Assembly: GCF_050947335.1 (NCBI RefSeq)
Contig: NW_027473350.1
Location: 1,240,001-1,304,000, forward strand
Reading direction: 5' to 3'
DNA: 64,000 bases
Origin: Megachile rotundata
Lineage: Eukaryota; Arthropoda; Insecta; Hymenoptera; Megachilidae
A program made the position numbers and the translations under genes. The notes under the pieces are model-generated. The model was not told the DNA's origin and did no database searches. It saw nothing but the letters and a program-made list of their open reading frames with translations. This document shows, piece by piece, positions 39,953 through 57,377 of the stretch. Within the stretch, counting starts at the first letter, position 1; every line of letters starts with the position of its first letter.

Positions 39953-39956
39953 ATAC
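39953..39956. other. target site duplication, right copy (ATAC)
   Basis: ATAC matches 29044-29047. A longer duplication is excluded because the fifth bases do not agree (CATAC on the left, ATACA on the right). Confidence 0.92.
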
Positions 39957-41779
39957 AATCACAATCATACAATCACAATCATACAATCACAATCATACAA
40001 TCACAATCATACAATCACAATCATACAATTACAATCACACAATCACAATCATACAATCACAATCATACAATCACAATCATACAATCACAATCATACAATC
40101 ACAATCATACAATCGCAATCATACAATTACAATCTCCAAAATACAATATCAGAAATACAATCATACAATCAGAATCATACAATCACAATCATACAATCAC
40201 AATCATACAATCACAATCATACTATCATAATCATACAATCATAATCATACAATCACAATCATACAATCACAATCATACAATCACAGTCATACAATCACAA
40301 TCTTACAATCACAATCATACTATCACAATCACACAATCACAATCATACAATCGCAATCAAACAATTACAATCTCCCAAATACAATCATACAACCACAATC
40401 ATACAATCACAATCATACAATCACAATCATACTATCACAATCATACAATCACAATCATGCAATCACAATCATACAATCATAATCAGACAATGACAATCAT
40501 ACAATCACAATCATACAATCACAATCATACAATCACAATCATACAATCACAATCATAGAACCACAATCAGACAGTCACAATCATACAATCGCAATCATAC
40601 AATCGCAATCATACAATCACAATCATACAATCATAATCATACAACTACAATCACACAATCACAATCATACAATCACAATCATACAATCACAATCATACAA
40701 TCACAATCATACAATCACAATCATACAATCGCAATCATACAATTACAATCTCCAAATTACAATATCCCAAATACAATCATACAATCAGAATCATACAATC
40801 ACAATCATACAATCACAATCATACAATCACAATCATACTATCACAATTATACAATCATAATCATACAATCACAATCATACAATCACAATCTTACAATCAC
40901 AATCATACTACCACAATCACACAATCACAATCATACAATCACAATCATACAATCACAATCATACAATCACAATCATACAATCGCAATCATACAATTACAA
41001 TCTCTCAAATACAATCATACAACCACAATCATACAATCACAATCATACTATCACAATCATACAATCACAATCATGCAATCACAATCATACAATCATAATC
41101 AGACAATGACAATCATACAATCACAATCATAGAACCACAATCAGACAATCACAATCATACAATCACAATCATACAATCACAGTCATACAATCACAGTCAT
41201 ACAATCACAGTCATACAATCACTATCATACTATCACAATCATACAATCACAATCATACAATCGCAATCATACAATCGCAATCACACAATCACAATCATAC
41301 AATCACAATCATACAATCGCAAGAATACAATCACAATCATACAATCACCATCATACAATCACAATCATACAATCGCAATCATACAATTACAATCTCCCAA
41401 ATACAATCATACAACCACAATCATACAATCACAATCATTCAATCACAATCATACTATCACAATCATACAATCACAATCATGCAATCACAATCATACAATC
41501 ATAATCACACAGTGACAATCATACAATCACAATCATACAATCATAATCATACAATCACAATCATACAATCACAATCATACTATCACAATCATACAATCAC
41601 AATCATACAATCACAATCATACAATCACAATCATACAATCACAATCATACAATCACAATCATACAATCCCAATCATACAATTACAATCTCCCAAATACAA
41701 TCATACAATCAGAATCATACAATCACAATCATACAATCACAATCATACAATCACAATCATACTATCACAATCATACAAT

Positions 41780-43442
41780 CATAATCATACAATCACAATC
41801 ATACAATCACAATCGTACAATCACAGTCATACAGTCACAATCTTACAATCACAATCATACTATCACAATCACACAATCACAATCATACAATCACAATCAT
41901 ACAATCACAATCATACAATCACAATCATACAATCACAATCATGCAATCGCAATCATACAATCATAATCATACAATGACAATCATACAATCACAATCATAC
42001 AATCACAATCCTACAATCACAATCATACTATCACAATCACACAATCACAATCATACAATCACAATCATACAATCAGAATCGTACAATCACAATCATACAA
42101 TCACAATCTTCCAGTCACAATCATACAATCACAATCATACAATCATAATCATACAATCACAATCATACAATCACAATCATACTATCGCATTCATACAATC
42201 ACAATCATACCATCACAATCATACAATTACAATCATACAATCACAATCATACAATCACAATCATACAATCACAATCATAAGATCACAATCATACAATCAC
42301 AATCACACAATCACAATCATACAATCACAATCATACAATCACAATCATAGAATCAGAATCATACAATCACAATCATACAACCACAGTCAGACAATCACAA
42401 TCATACAATCACAATCATACAAACACAATCATACAATCACAGTCATACAATCACAGTCATACAATCACAATCATACAATCAGAATCATACAATCACAATC
42501 ATACAATCATAATCATACAATCACAATCATACAATCGCAATCATACAATCACAATATTACAATCACAATCATACAATCACAATCGTACTATCGCAATCAT
42601 ACAATCACAATCATACCATCACCATCATACAATCACAATCATACAATCATAATCATACAATTACAATCATACAATCACAATCATACAATCACAATCATAC
42701 AATCACAATCATACAATCACAATCATACAATCACAATCATACAATCGCAATCATACAATTACAATCTCCAAAATACAATCTCCCAAATACAATCATACAA
42801 TCAGAATCATACAATCACAATCATACAATCACAATCATACAATCACAATCATACTATCACAATCATACAATCATAATCATACAATCACAATCATACAATC
42901 ACAATCGTACAATCACAGTCATACAGTCACAATCTTACAATCACAATCATACTATCACAATCACACAATCACAATCATACAATCACAATCATACAATCAC
43001 AATCATACAATCACAATCATACAATCACAATCATGCAATCGCAATCATACAATCATAATCATACAATGACAATCATACAATCACAATCATACAATCACAA
43101 TCCTACAATCACAATCATACTATCACAATCACACAATCACAATCATACAATCACAATCATACAATCAGAATCGTACAATCACAATCATACAATCACAATC
43201 TTCCAGTCACAATCATACAATCACAATCATACAATCATAATCATACAATCACAATCATACACTCACAATCATACTATCGCATTCATACAATCACAATCAT
43301 ACCATCACAATCATACAATTACAATCATACAATCACAATCATACAATCACAATCATACAATCACAATCATAAGATCACAATCATACAATCACAATCACAC
43401 AATCACAATCATACAATCACAATCATACAATCACAATCATAC
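41780..43442. repeat. 1092-bp (78-unit) tandem pair
   Basis: Variants at 41780-42350 recur 1092 bp later at 42872-43442, including the CTTCCAGTCAC and CATACAATGACAATC variants. Single-base differences exist, for instance ACACTCAC at 43259 where the first copy has ACAATCAC. Outer limits are approximate. Confidence 0.75.
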
Positions 43443-44224
43443 AATCCTAATCATACAATCACAATCATACAATCGCAATCATACAATCAAAATATTACAA
43501 TCACAATCATACAATCACAATCATACTATCGCAATCATACAATCACAATCATAAGATCACCATCATACAATCACAATCATACAATCAGAATCATACAATC
43601 ACAATCATACAATCACAATCATACAATCACAATCATACAATCACAATCATACTATCACAATTATACAATCATAATCATACAATCACAATCATACAATCAC
43701 AATCATACAATCACAATCTTACAATCACAATCATACTACCACAATCACACAATCACAATCATACAATCACAATCATACAATCAGAATCATACAATCACAA
43801 TCATACAATCGCAAGCATACAATCGCAATCATACAATCACAATCATACAATCACAATCATACAATCGCAATTATACAATTACAATCTCCCAAATACAATC
43901 ATACAACCACAATCATACAATCACAATCATACAATCAAAATCATACTATCACAATCATACAATCACAATCATGCAATCACAATCATACAATCATAATCAG
44001 ACAATGACAATCATACAATCACAATCATAGAACCACAATCAGACAATCACAATCATACAATCACAATCATACAATCACAATCATACAATCACAGTCATAC
44101 AATCACAGTCATACAATCACTATCATACTATCACAATCATACAATCACAATCATACAATCGCAATCATACAATCGCAATCACACAATCACAATCATACAA
44201 TCACAATCATACAATCGCAAGAAT

Positions 44225-46764
44225 ACAATCACAATCATACAATCACCATCATACAATCACAATCATACAATCGCAATCATACAATTACAATCTCCCAAAT
44301 ACAATCATACAACCACAATCATACAATCACAATCATTCAATCACAATCATACTATCACAATCATACAATCACAATCATACAATCGCAACCATACAATTAC
44401 AATCTCCAAAATACAATATCCCAAATACAATCATACAATCAGAATCATACATTCACAATCATACAATCACAATCATACAATCACAATCATACTATCATAA
44501 TCATACAATCATAATCATACAATCACAATCATACAATCACAATCATACAATCACAGTCATACAATCACAATCTTACAATCACAATCATACTATCACAATC
44601 ACACAATCACAATCATACAATCGCAATCAAACAATTACAATCTCCCAAATACAATCATACAACCACAATCATACAATCACAATCATACAATCACAATCAT
44701 ACTATCACAATCATACAATCACAATCATGCAATCACAATCATACAATCATAATCAGACAATGACAATCATACAATCACAATCATACAATCACAATCATAC
44801 AATCACAATCATACAATCACAATCATAGAACCACAATCAGACAATCACAATCATACAATCGCAATCATACAATCGCAATCATACAATCACAATCATACAA
44901 TCATAATCATACAACTACAATCACACAATCACAATCATACAATCACAATCATACAATCACAATCATACAATCACAATCATACAATCACAATCATACAATC
45001 GCAATCATACAATTACAATCTCCAAATTACAATATCCCAAATACAATCATACAATCAGAATCATACAATCACAATCATACAATCACAATCATACAATCAC
45101 AATCATACTATCACAATTATACAATCATAATCATACAATCACAATCATACAATCACAATCTTACAATCACAATCATACTACCACAATCACACAATCACAA
45201 TCATACAATCACAATCATACAATCAGAATCATACAATCACAATCATACAATCGCAAGCATACAATCACAATCATACAATCACAATCATACAATCACAATC
45301 ATACAATCGCTATCATACAATTACAATCTCCCAAATACAATCATACAACCACAATCATACAATCACAATCATACTATCACAATCATACAATCACAATCAT
45401 GCAATCACAATCATACAATCATAATCAGACAATGACAATCATACAATCACAATCATAGAACCACAATCAGACAATCACAATCATACAATCACAATCATAC
45501 AATCACAATCATACAATCACAGTCATACAATCACAGTCATACAATCACTATCATACTATCACAATCATACAATCACAATCATACAATCGCAATCATACAA
45601 TCGCAATCACACAATCACAATCATACAATCACAATCATACAATCGCAAGAATACAATCACAATCATACAATCACCATCATACAATCACAATCATACAATC
45701 GCAATCATACAATTACAATCTCCCAAATACAATCATACAACCACAATCATACAATCACAATCATTCAATCACAATCATACTATCACAATCATACAATCAC
45801 AATCATGCAATCACAATCATACAATCATAATCACACAGTGACAATCATACAATCACAATCATACAATCACAATCATACAATCACAATCATAGAACCACAA
45901 TCAGACAATCACAATCATACAATCACAATCATACAATCACAATCATACAATCACAATCATACCATCACAATCATACAATCACAATCATACAATCGCAAGC
46001 ATACAATCACAATCATACAATCACAATCATACAATCACAATCATACAATCGCAATCATACAATTACAATCTCCCAAATACAATCATACAACCACAATCAT
46101 ACAATCACAATCATACAATCACAATCATACTATCACAATCATACAATCACAATCATGCAATCACAATCATACAATCATAATCAGACAATGACAATCATAC
46201 AATCACAATCATACAATCACAATCATACAATCACAATCATAGAACCACAATCAGACAATCACAATCATACAATCGCAATCATACAATCGCAATCATACAA
46301 TCACAATCATACAATCACAATCATACAATCACAATCATACAATCACAATCATACAATCACAATCATACAATCACAATCATACAATCACAATCATACAATC
46401 ACAATCATGCAATCACAATCATACAATCATAATCATACAATGACAATCTTACAATCACAATCATACAATCACAATCATACAATCACAATCATACATTCAC
46501 AATCAGACAATCACAATCATACCATCACCATCATACAATCACAATCATACAATCATAATCATACAATTACAATCACACAATCACAATCATACAATCACAA
46601 TCATACAATCACAATCATACAATCGCAATCATACAAGTACAATCTCCAAAATACAATATCCCAAATACAATCATACAATCAGAATCATACAATCACATTC
46701 ATACAATCACAATCATACAATCACAATCATACTATCATAATCATACAATCATAATCATACAATC
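44225..46764. repeat. 2.5-kb satellite block, copy 1 (partner at 52.6-55.2 kb)
   Basis: This block matches 52625-55164 at an offset of 8400 bp, which is 600 units. Point differences include 44390 C versus 52790 T and the CATTCACAATC variant at about 44451, which is absent from the partner. Confidence 0.8.
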
Positions 46765-49623
46765 ACAATCATACAATCACAATCATACAATCACAGTCAT
46801 ACAATCACAATCTTACAATCACAATCATACTATCACAATCACACAATCACAATCATACAATCGCAATCAAACAATTACAATCTCCCAAATACAATCATAC
46901 AACCACAATCATACAATCACAATCATACAATCACAATCATACAATCACAATCATACTATCACAATCATACAATCACAATCATACAATCACAATCATGCAA
47001 TCACAATCATACAATCATAATCAGACAATGACAGTCATACAATCACAATCATACAATCACAATCATACAATCACAATCATACAATCACAATCATACAATC
47101 ACAATCATAGAACCACAATCAGACAATCACAATCATACAATCGCAATCATACAATCGCAATCATACAATCACAATCATACAATCACAATCATACAATCAT
47201 AATCATACAATCGCAATCATACAATCACAATCATACAATCACAATCATACAATCATAATCATACAATCACAATCATACAATCACAATCATACTATCACAA
47301 TCATACAATCACAATCATACAATCACAATCATACAATCACAATCATACAATCACAATCATACAATCACTATCATACAATCCCAATCATACAATTACAATC
47401 TCCCAAATACAATCATACAATCACAATCAAACACTCACAATCATTGAATCACAATCATACAATCACAATCATACGATCACAATCATACAATTACTACTAT
47501 ACAATCACAATCATACAAAAACAATCTTACAACCACAATCACACAATCACAATCATACAATCGCAATCATACAGTCACAATCATACAATCACAATCATAC
47601 TATCACAATCATACAATCACAATCATGCAATCACAATCATACAATCACAATCATACAATCACAATCATACAGTCACAATCATAAAATCACAATGAGACTA
47701 TCACAATCATACCATCGCAATCATACTATCACAATCATACAATCACAATCATACAATCACAATCATACAATCATAATCATACAATCACAATCATACAATC
47801 ACAATCATACAACCACAATCATACAATCACAATCATACAATCATAATCATACAATCACAATCATACAATCACAATCATACAATCGCAATCATACAATTAC
47901 AATCTCCCAAATACAATCATACAATCACAATCATACAATTACAATCATACAATCACAATCATAGAATCACAATCATACAATCACAATCATACAATCACAA
48001 TCATACAGTCACAATCATAAAATCACAATGATACTATCACAATCATACCATCGCAATCATACAGTCAGAATCATACAATCACAATCAAACAATCCCAATC
48101 ATACAATCACAATCATACAATCACAATCATACAATCACAATCATACAATCACAATCATACAATCACTGTCATACAATCACAGTCATACAATCACAGTCAT
48201 ACAATCACAATCATGCAATCACAATCATACTATCACAATCATACAATCACAATCATACAACCACAATCAGACAATCACAATCATACAATCACAATCATAC
48301 AATCACAATCATACAATCACAGTCATACAATCACAGTCATACAATCACAGTCATACTATCACAATCATACAATCACAATCATACAATCACAATCATACAA
48401 TCATAATCATACAATCACAATCATACAATCGCAATCATACAATCACAATATTACAATCACAATCATAGAATCACAATCATACAATCACAATCATACTATC
48501 GCAATCATACAATCACAATCATACCATCACCATCATACAATCACAATCATACAATCATAATCATACAATTACAATCACACAATCACAATCATACAATCAC
48601 AATTATACAATCACAATCATACAATCGCAATCATACAATTACAATCTCCAAAATACAATATCCCAAATACAATCATACAATCAGAATCATACAATCACAA
48701 CCATACAATCACAATCATACAATCACAATCATACAATCACAATCGTACTATCGCAATCATACAATCACAATCATACCATCACCATCATACAATCACAATC
48801 ATACAATCATAATCATACAATTACAATCATACAATCACAATCGTACAATCACAATCATACAATCACAATCATACAATCACAATCATACAATCACAATCAT
48901 ACAATCGCAATCATACAATTACAATCTCCAAAATACAATCTCCCAAATACAATCATACAATCAGAATCATACAATCACAATCATACAATCACAATCATAC
49001 TATCACAATCATGCAATCATAATCATACAATCACAGTCATACAATCACAATCGTACAATCACAGTCATACAATCACAATCTTACAATCACAATCGTACTA
49101 TCACAATCACACAATCACAGTCATACAACCACAATCATACAATCACAACCATACAATCACAATCATACAATCACAATCATACAATCACAATCATACAATC
49201 ACAATCATGCCATCACTATCATACAATCATAATCATACAATGACAATCATACAATCACAATCATACAATCACAATCATACAATCACAATCATACGTTCAC
49301 AATCAGACAATCACAATCATACCATCACCATCATACAATCACAATCATACAATCATAATCATACAATTACAATCACACAATCACAATCATACAATCACAA
49401 TCATACAATCACAATCATACAATCACAATCATACAATCACAATCATACAATCACAATCATACAATCGCAATCATACAATTACAATCTCCAAAATACAATA
49501 TCCCAAATACAATCATACAATCAGAATCATACAATCACAATCATACAATCACAACCATACTATCACAATCATACAATCATAATCATACAATCACAATCAT
49601 ACAATCACAATCATACAATCACA
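46530..49623. repeat. about 3.1-kb higher-order block, copy 1
   Basis: This is the reference copy of a block seen four times. Markers include CATTGAATCACAATC (47444), the ATTACTACTATAC variant just after it, and CATGCCATCAC (49207). The second copy follows at an offset of 3094 bp, changing to 3108 after a one-unit insertion. Confidence 0.82.
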
Positions 49624-52600
49624 GTCATACAATCACAATCATACAATCATAATCATACAATTACAATCACACAATCACAATCATACAATCACAATCATAC
49701 AATCACAATCATACAATCGCAATCATACAAGTACAATCTCCAAAATACAATATCCCAAATACAATCATACAATCAGAATCATACAATCACATTCATACAA
49801 TCACAATCATACAATCACAATCATACTATCATAATCATACAATCATAATCATACAATCACAATCATACAATCACAATCATACAATCACAGTCATACAATC
49901 ACAATCTTACAATCACAATCATACTATCACAATCACACAATCACAATCATACAATCGCAATCAAACAATTACAATCTCCCAAATACAATCATACAACCAC
50001 AATCATACAATCACAATCATACAATCACAATCATACAATCACAATCATACTATCACAATCATACAATCACAATCATACAATCACAATCATGCAATCACAA
50101 TCATACAATCATAATCAGACAATGACAGTCATACAATCACAATCATACAATCACAATCATACAATCACAATCATACAATCACAATCATACAATCACAATC
50201 ATAGAACCACAATCAGACAATCACAATCATACAATCGCAATCATACAATCGCAATCATACAATCACAATCATACAATCACAATCATACAATCATAATCAT
50301 ACAATCGCAATCATACAATCACAATCATACAATCACAATCATACAATCATAATCATACAATCACAATCATACAATCACAATCATACTATCACAATCATAC
50401 AATCACAATCATACAATCACAATCATACAATCACAATCATACAATCACAATCATACAATCACTATCATACAATCCCAATCATACAATTACAATCTCCCAA
50501 ATACAATCATACAATCACAATCAAACACTCACAATCATTGAATCACAATCATACAATCACAATCATACGATCACAATCATACAATTACTACTATACAATC
50601 ACAATCATACAAAAACAATCTTACAACCACAATCACACAATCACAATCATACAATCGCAATCATACAGTCACAATCATACAATCACAATCATACTATCAC
50701 AATCATACAATCACAATCATGCAATCACAATCATACAATCACAATCATACAATCACAATCATACAGTCACAATCATAAAATCACAATGAGACTATCACAA
50801 TCATACCATCGCAATCATACTATCACAATCATACAATCACAATCATACAATCACAATCATACAATCATAATCATACAATCACAATCATACAATCACAATC
50901 ATACAACCACAATCATACAATCACAATCATACAATCATAATCATACAATCACAATCATACAATCACAATCATACAATCGCAATCATACAATTACAATCTC
51001 CCAAATACAATCATACAATCACAATCATACAATTACAATCATACAATCACAATCATAGAATCACAATCATACAATCACAATCATACAATCACAATCATAC
51101 AGTCACAATCATAAAATCACAATGATACTATCACAATCATACCATCGCAATCATACAGTCAGAATCATACAATCACAATCAAACAATCCCAATCATACAA
51201 TCACAATCATACAATCACAATCATACAATCACAATCATACAATCACAATCATACAATCACTGTCATACAATCACAGTCATACAATCACAGTCATACAATC
51301 ACAATCATGCAATCACAATCATACTATCACAATCATACAATCACAATCATACAACCACAATCAGACAATCACAATCATACAATCACAATCATACAATCAC
51401 AATCATACAATCACAGTCATACAATCACAGTCATACAATCACAGTCATACTATCACAATCATACAATCACAATCATACAATCACAATCATACAATCACAA
51501 TCATACAATCATAATCATACAATCACAATCATACAATCGCAATCATACAATCACAATATTACAATCACAATCATAGAATCACAATCATACAATCACAATC
51601 ATACTATCGCAATCATACAATCACAATCATACCATCACCATCATACAATCACAATCATACAATCATAATCATACAATTACAATCACACAATCACAATCAT
51701 ACAATCACAATTATACAATCACAATCATACAATCGCAATCATACAATTACAATCTCCAAAATACAATATCCCAAATACAATCATACAATCAGAATCATAC
51801 AATCACAACCATACAATCACAATCATACAATCACAATCATACAATCACAATCGTACTATCGCAATCATACAATCACAATCATACCATCACCATCATACAA
51901 TCACAATCATACAATCATAATCATACAATTACAATCATACAATCACAATCGTACAATCACAATCATACAATCACAATCATACAATCACAATCATACAATC
52001 ACAATCATACAATCGCAATCATACAATTACAATCTCCAAAATACAATCTCCCAAATACAATCATACAATCAGAATCATACAATCACAATCATACAATCAC
52101 AATCATACTATCACAATCATGCAATCATAATCATACAATCACAGTCATACAATCACAATCGTACAATCACAGTCATACAATCACAATCTTACAATCACAA
52201 TCGTACTATCACAATCACACAATCACAGTCATACAACCACAATCATACAATCACAACCATACAATCACAATCATACAATCACAATCATACAATCACAATC
52301 ATACAATCACAATCATGCCATCACTATCATACAATCATAATCATACAATGACAATCATACAATCACAATCATACAATCACAATCATACAATCACAATCAT
52401 ACGTTCACAATCAGACAATCACAATCATACCATCACCATCATACAATCACAATCATACAATCATAATCATACAATTACAATCACACAATCACAATCATAC
52501 AATCACAATCATACAATCACAATCATACAATCACAATCATACAATCACAATCATACAATCACAATCATACAATCGCAATCATACAATTACAATCTCCAAA

Positions 52601-52630
52601 ATACAATATCCCAAATACAATCATACAATC
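49624..52630. repeat. about 3.1-kb higher-order block, copy 2
   Basis: It lies in tandem with copy 1. Markers are at 50538 and 52315. It carries one extra 14-bp unit at about 51480, so the offset changes from 3094 to 3108. The end is approximate. Confidence 0.8.
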
Positions 52631-55164
52631 ACAATCATACAATCACCATCATACAATCACAATCATACAATCGCAATCATACAATTACAATCTCCCAAAT
52701 ACAATCATACAACCACAATCATACAATCACAATCATTCAATCACAATCATACTATCACAATCATACAATCACAATCATACAATCGCAATCATACAATTAC
52801 AATCTCCAAAATACAATATCCCAAATACAATCATACAATCAGAATCATACAATCACAATCATACAATCACAATCATACAATCACAATCATACTATCATAA
52901 TCATACAATCATAATCATACAATCACAATCATACAATCACAATCATACAATCACAGTCATACAATCACAATCTTACAATCACAATCATACTATCACAATC
53001 ACACAATCACAATCATACAATCGCAATCAAACAATTACAATCTCCCAAATACAATCATACAACCACAATCATACAATCACAATCATACAATCACAATCAT
53101 ACTATCACAATCATACAATCACAATCATGCAATCACAATCATACAATCATAATCAGACAATGACAATCATACAATCACAATCATACAATCACAATCATAC
53201 AATCACAATCATACAATCACAATCATAGAACCACAATCAGACAATCACAATCATACAATCGCAATCATACAATCGCAATCATACAATCACAATCATACAA
53301 TCATAATCATACAACTACAATCACACAATCACAATCATACAATCACAATCATACAATCACAATCATACAATCACAATCATACAATCACAATCATACAATC
53401 GCAATCATACAATTACAATCTCCAAATTACAATATCCCAAATACAATCATACAATCAGAATCATACAATCACAATCATACAATCACAATCATACAATCAC
53501 AATCATACTATCACAATTATACAATCATAATCATACAATCACAATCATACAATCACAATCTTACAATCACAATCATACTACCACAATCACACAATCACAA
53601 TCATACAATCACAATCATACAATCAGAATCATACAATCACAATCATACAATCGCAAGCATACAATCACAATCATACAATCACAATCATACAATCACAATC
53701 ATACAATCGCTATCATACAATTACAATCTCCCAAATACAATCATACAACCACAATCATACAATCACAATCATACTATCACAATCATACAATCACAATCAT
53801 GCAATCACAATCATACAATCATAATCAGACAATGACAATCATACAATCACAATCATAGAACCACAATCAGACAATCACAATCATACAATCACAATCATAC
53901 AATCACAATCATACAATCACAGTCATACAATCACAGTCATACAATCACTATCATACTATCACAATCATACAATCACAATCATACAATCGCAATCATACAA
54001 TCGCAATCACACAATCACAATCATACAATCACAATCATACAATCGCAAGAATACAATCACAATCATACAATCACCATCATACAATCACAATCATACAATC
54101 GCAATCATACAATTACAATCTCCCAAATACAATCATACAACCACAATCATACAATCACAATCATTCAATCACAATCATACTATCACAATCATACAATCAC
54201 AATCATGCAATCACAATCATACAATCATAATCACACAGTGACAATCATACAATCACAATCATACAATCACAATCATACAATCACAATCATAGAACCACAA
54301 TCAGACAATCACAATCATACAATCACAATCATACAATCACAATCATACAATCACAATCATACCATCACAATCATACAATCACAATCATACAATCGCAAGC
54401 ATACAATCACAATCATACAATCACAATCATACAATCACAATCATACAATCGCAATCATACAATTACAATCTCCCAAATACAATCATACAACCACAATCAT
54501 ACAATCACAATCATACAATCACAATCATACTATCACAATCATACAATCACAATCATGCAATCACAATCATACAATCATAATCAGACAATGACAATCATAC
54601 AATCACAATCATACAATCACAATCATACAATCACAATCATAGAACCACAATCAGACAATCACAATCATACAATCGCAATCATACAATCGCAATCATACAA
54701 TCACAATCATACAATCACAATCATACAATCACAATCATACAATCACAATCATACAATCACAATCATACAATCACAATCATACAATCACAATCATACAATC
54801 ACAATCATGCAATCACAATCATACAATCATAATCATACAATGACAATCTTACAATCACAATCATACAATCACAATCATACAATCACAATCATACATTCAC
54901 AATCAGACAATCACAATCATACCATCACCATCATACAATCACAATCATACAATCATAATCATACAATTACAATCACACAATCACAATCATACAATCACAA
55001 TCATACAATCACAATCATACAATCGCAATCATACAAGTACAATCTCCAAAATACAATATCCCAAATACAATCATACAATCAGAATCATACAATCACATTC
55101 ATACAATCACAATCATACAATCACAATCATACTATCATAATCATACAATCATAATCATACAATC
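52625..55164. repeat. 2.5-kb satellite block, copy 2
   Basis: Partner of 44225-46764 at 600 units. It follows the tandem 3.1-kb pair directly, so the larger order (2.5-kb block, then 3.1-kb block) occurs twice in the right arm. Confidence 0.8.
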
Positions 55165-55309
55165 GCAATCACACAATCACAATCATACAATCGCAATCAA
55201 ACAATTACAATCTCCCAAATACAATCATACAACCACAATCATACAATCACAATCATACAATCACAATCATACAATCACAATCATACTATCACAATCATAC
55301 AATCACAAT

Positions 55310-56875
55310 CATACAATCGCAATCATACAATCACAATCATACAATCACAATCATACAATCATAATCATACAATCGCAATCATACAATCACAATCATACAA
55401 TCACAATCATACAATCATAATCATACAATCACAATCATACAATCACAATCATACTATCACAATCATACAATCACAATCATACAATCACAATCATACAATC
55501 ACAATCATACAATCACAATCATACAATCACTATCATACAATCCCAATCATACAATTACAATCTCCCAAATACAATCATACAATCACAATCAAACACTCAC
55601 AATCATTGAATCACAATCATACAATCACAATCATACGATCACAATCATACAATTACTACTATACAATCACAATCATACAAAAACAATCTTACAACCACAA
55701 TCACACAATCACAATCATACAATCGCAATCATACAGTCACAATCATACAATCACAATCATACTATCACAATCATACAATCACAATCATGCAATCACAATC
55801 ATACAATCACAATCATACAATCACAATCATACAGTCACAATCATAAAATCACAATGAGACTATCACAATCATACCATCGCAATCATACTATCACAATCAT
55901 ACAATCACAATCATACAATCACAATCATACAATCATAATCATACAATCACAATCATACAATCACAATCATACAACCACAATCATACAATCACAATCATAC
56001 AATCATAATCATACAATCACAATCATACAATCACAATCATACAATCGCAATCATACAATTACAATCTCCCAAATACAATCATACAATCACAATCATACAT
56101 TTACAATCATACAATCACAATCATAGAATCACAATCATACAATCACAATCATACAATCACAATCATACAGTCACAATCATAAAATCACAATGATACTATC
56201 ACAATCATACCATCGCAATCATACAGTCAGAATCATACAATCACAATCAAACAATCCCAATCATACAATCACAATCATACAATCACAATCATACAATCAC
56301 AATCATACAATCACAATCATACAATCACTGTCATACAATCACAGTCATACAATCACAGTCATACAATCACAATCATGCAATCACAATCATACTATCACAA
56401 TCATACAATCACAATCATACAACCACAATCAGACAATCACAATCATACAATCACAATCATACAATCACAATCATACAATCACAGTCATACAATCACAGTC
56501 ATACAATCACAGTCATACTATCACAATCATACAATCACAATCATACAATCACAATCATACAATCATAATCATACAATCACAATCATACAATCGCAATCAT
56601 ACAATCACAATATTACAATCACAATCATAGAATCACAATCATACAATCACAATCATACTATCGCAATCATACAATCACAATCATACCATCACCATCATAC
56701 AATCACAATCATACAATCATAATCATACAATTACAATCACACAATCACAATCATACAATCACAATTATACAATCACAATCATACAATCGCAATCATACAA
56801 TTACAATCTCCAAAATACAATATCCCAAATACAATCATACAATCAGAATCATACAATCACAACCATACAATCACA
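55310..56875. repeat. partial 3.1-kb block, copy 3
   Basis: This segment matches copy 1 at an offset of 8162 bp (583 units). Relative to the 8400-bp offset of the preceding block, 17 units have been lost near 55165-55310. The match is broken at about 56875, so only the middle half of the block remains. Confidence 0.75.
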
Positions 56876-57377
56876 GTCATACAATCACAATCTTACAATC
56901 ACAATCATACTATCACAATCACACAATCACAATCATACAATCACAATCATACAATCAGAATCATACAATCACAATCATACAATCGCAAGCATACAATCAC
57001 AGTCATACAATCACCATCATGCAATCACAATCATACAATCGCAATCATACAATTACAATCTCCCAAATACAATCATACAACCACAATCATACAATCACAA
57101 TCATACAATCACAATCATACTATCACAATCATACAATGACAATCATGCAATCACAATCATACAATCATAATCAGACAATGACAATCATACAATCACAATC
57201 ATACAATCACAATCATACAATCACAATCATAGAACCACAATCAGACAATCACAATCATGCAATCAGAATCATACAATCACAATCACACAATCACAATCAT
57301 ACAATCGCAATCATACAATTACAATCTCCCAAATACAATCATACAACCACAATCATACAATCACAATCATACAATCA

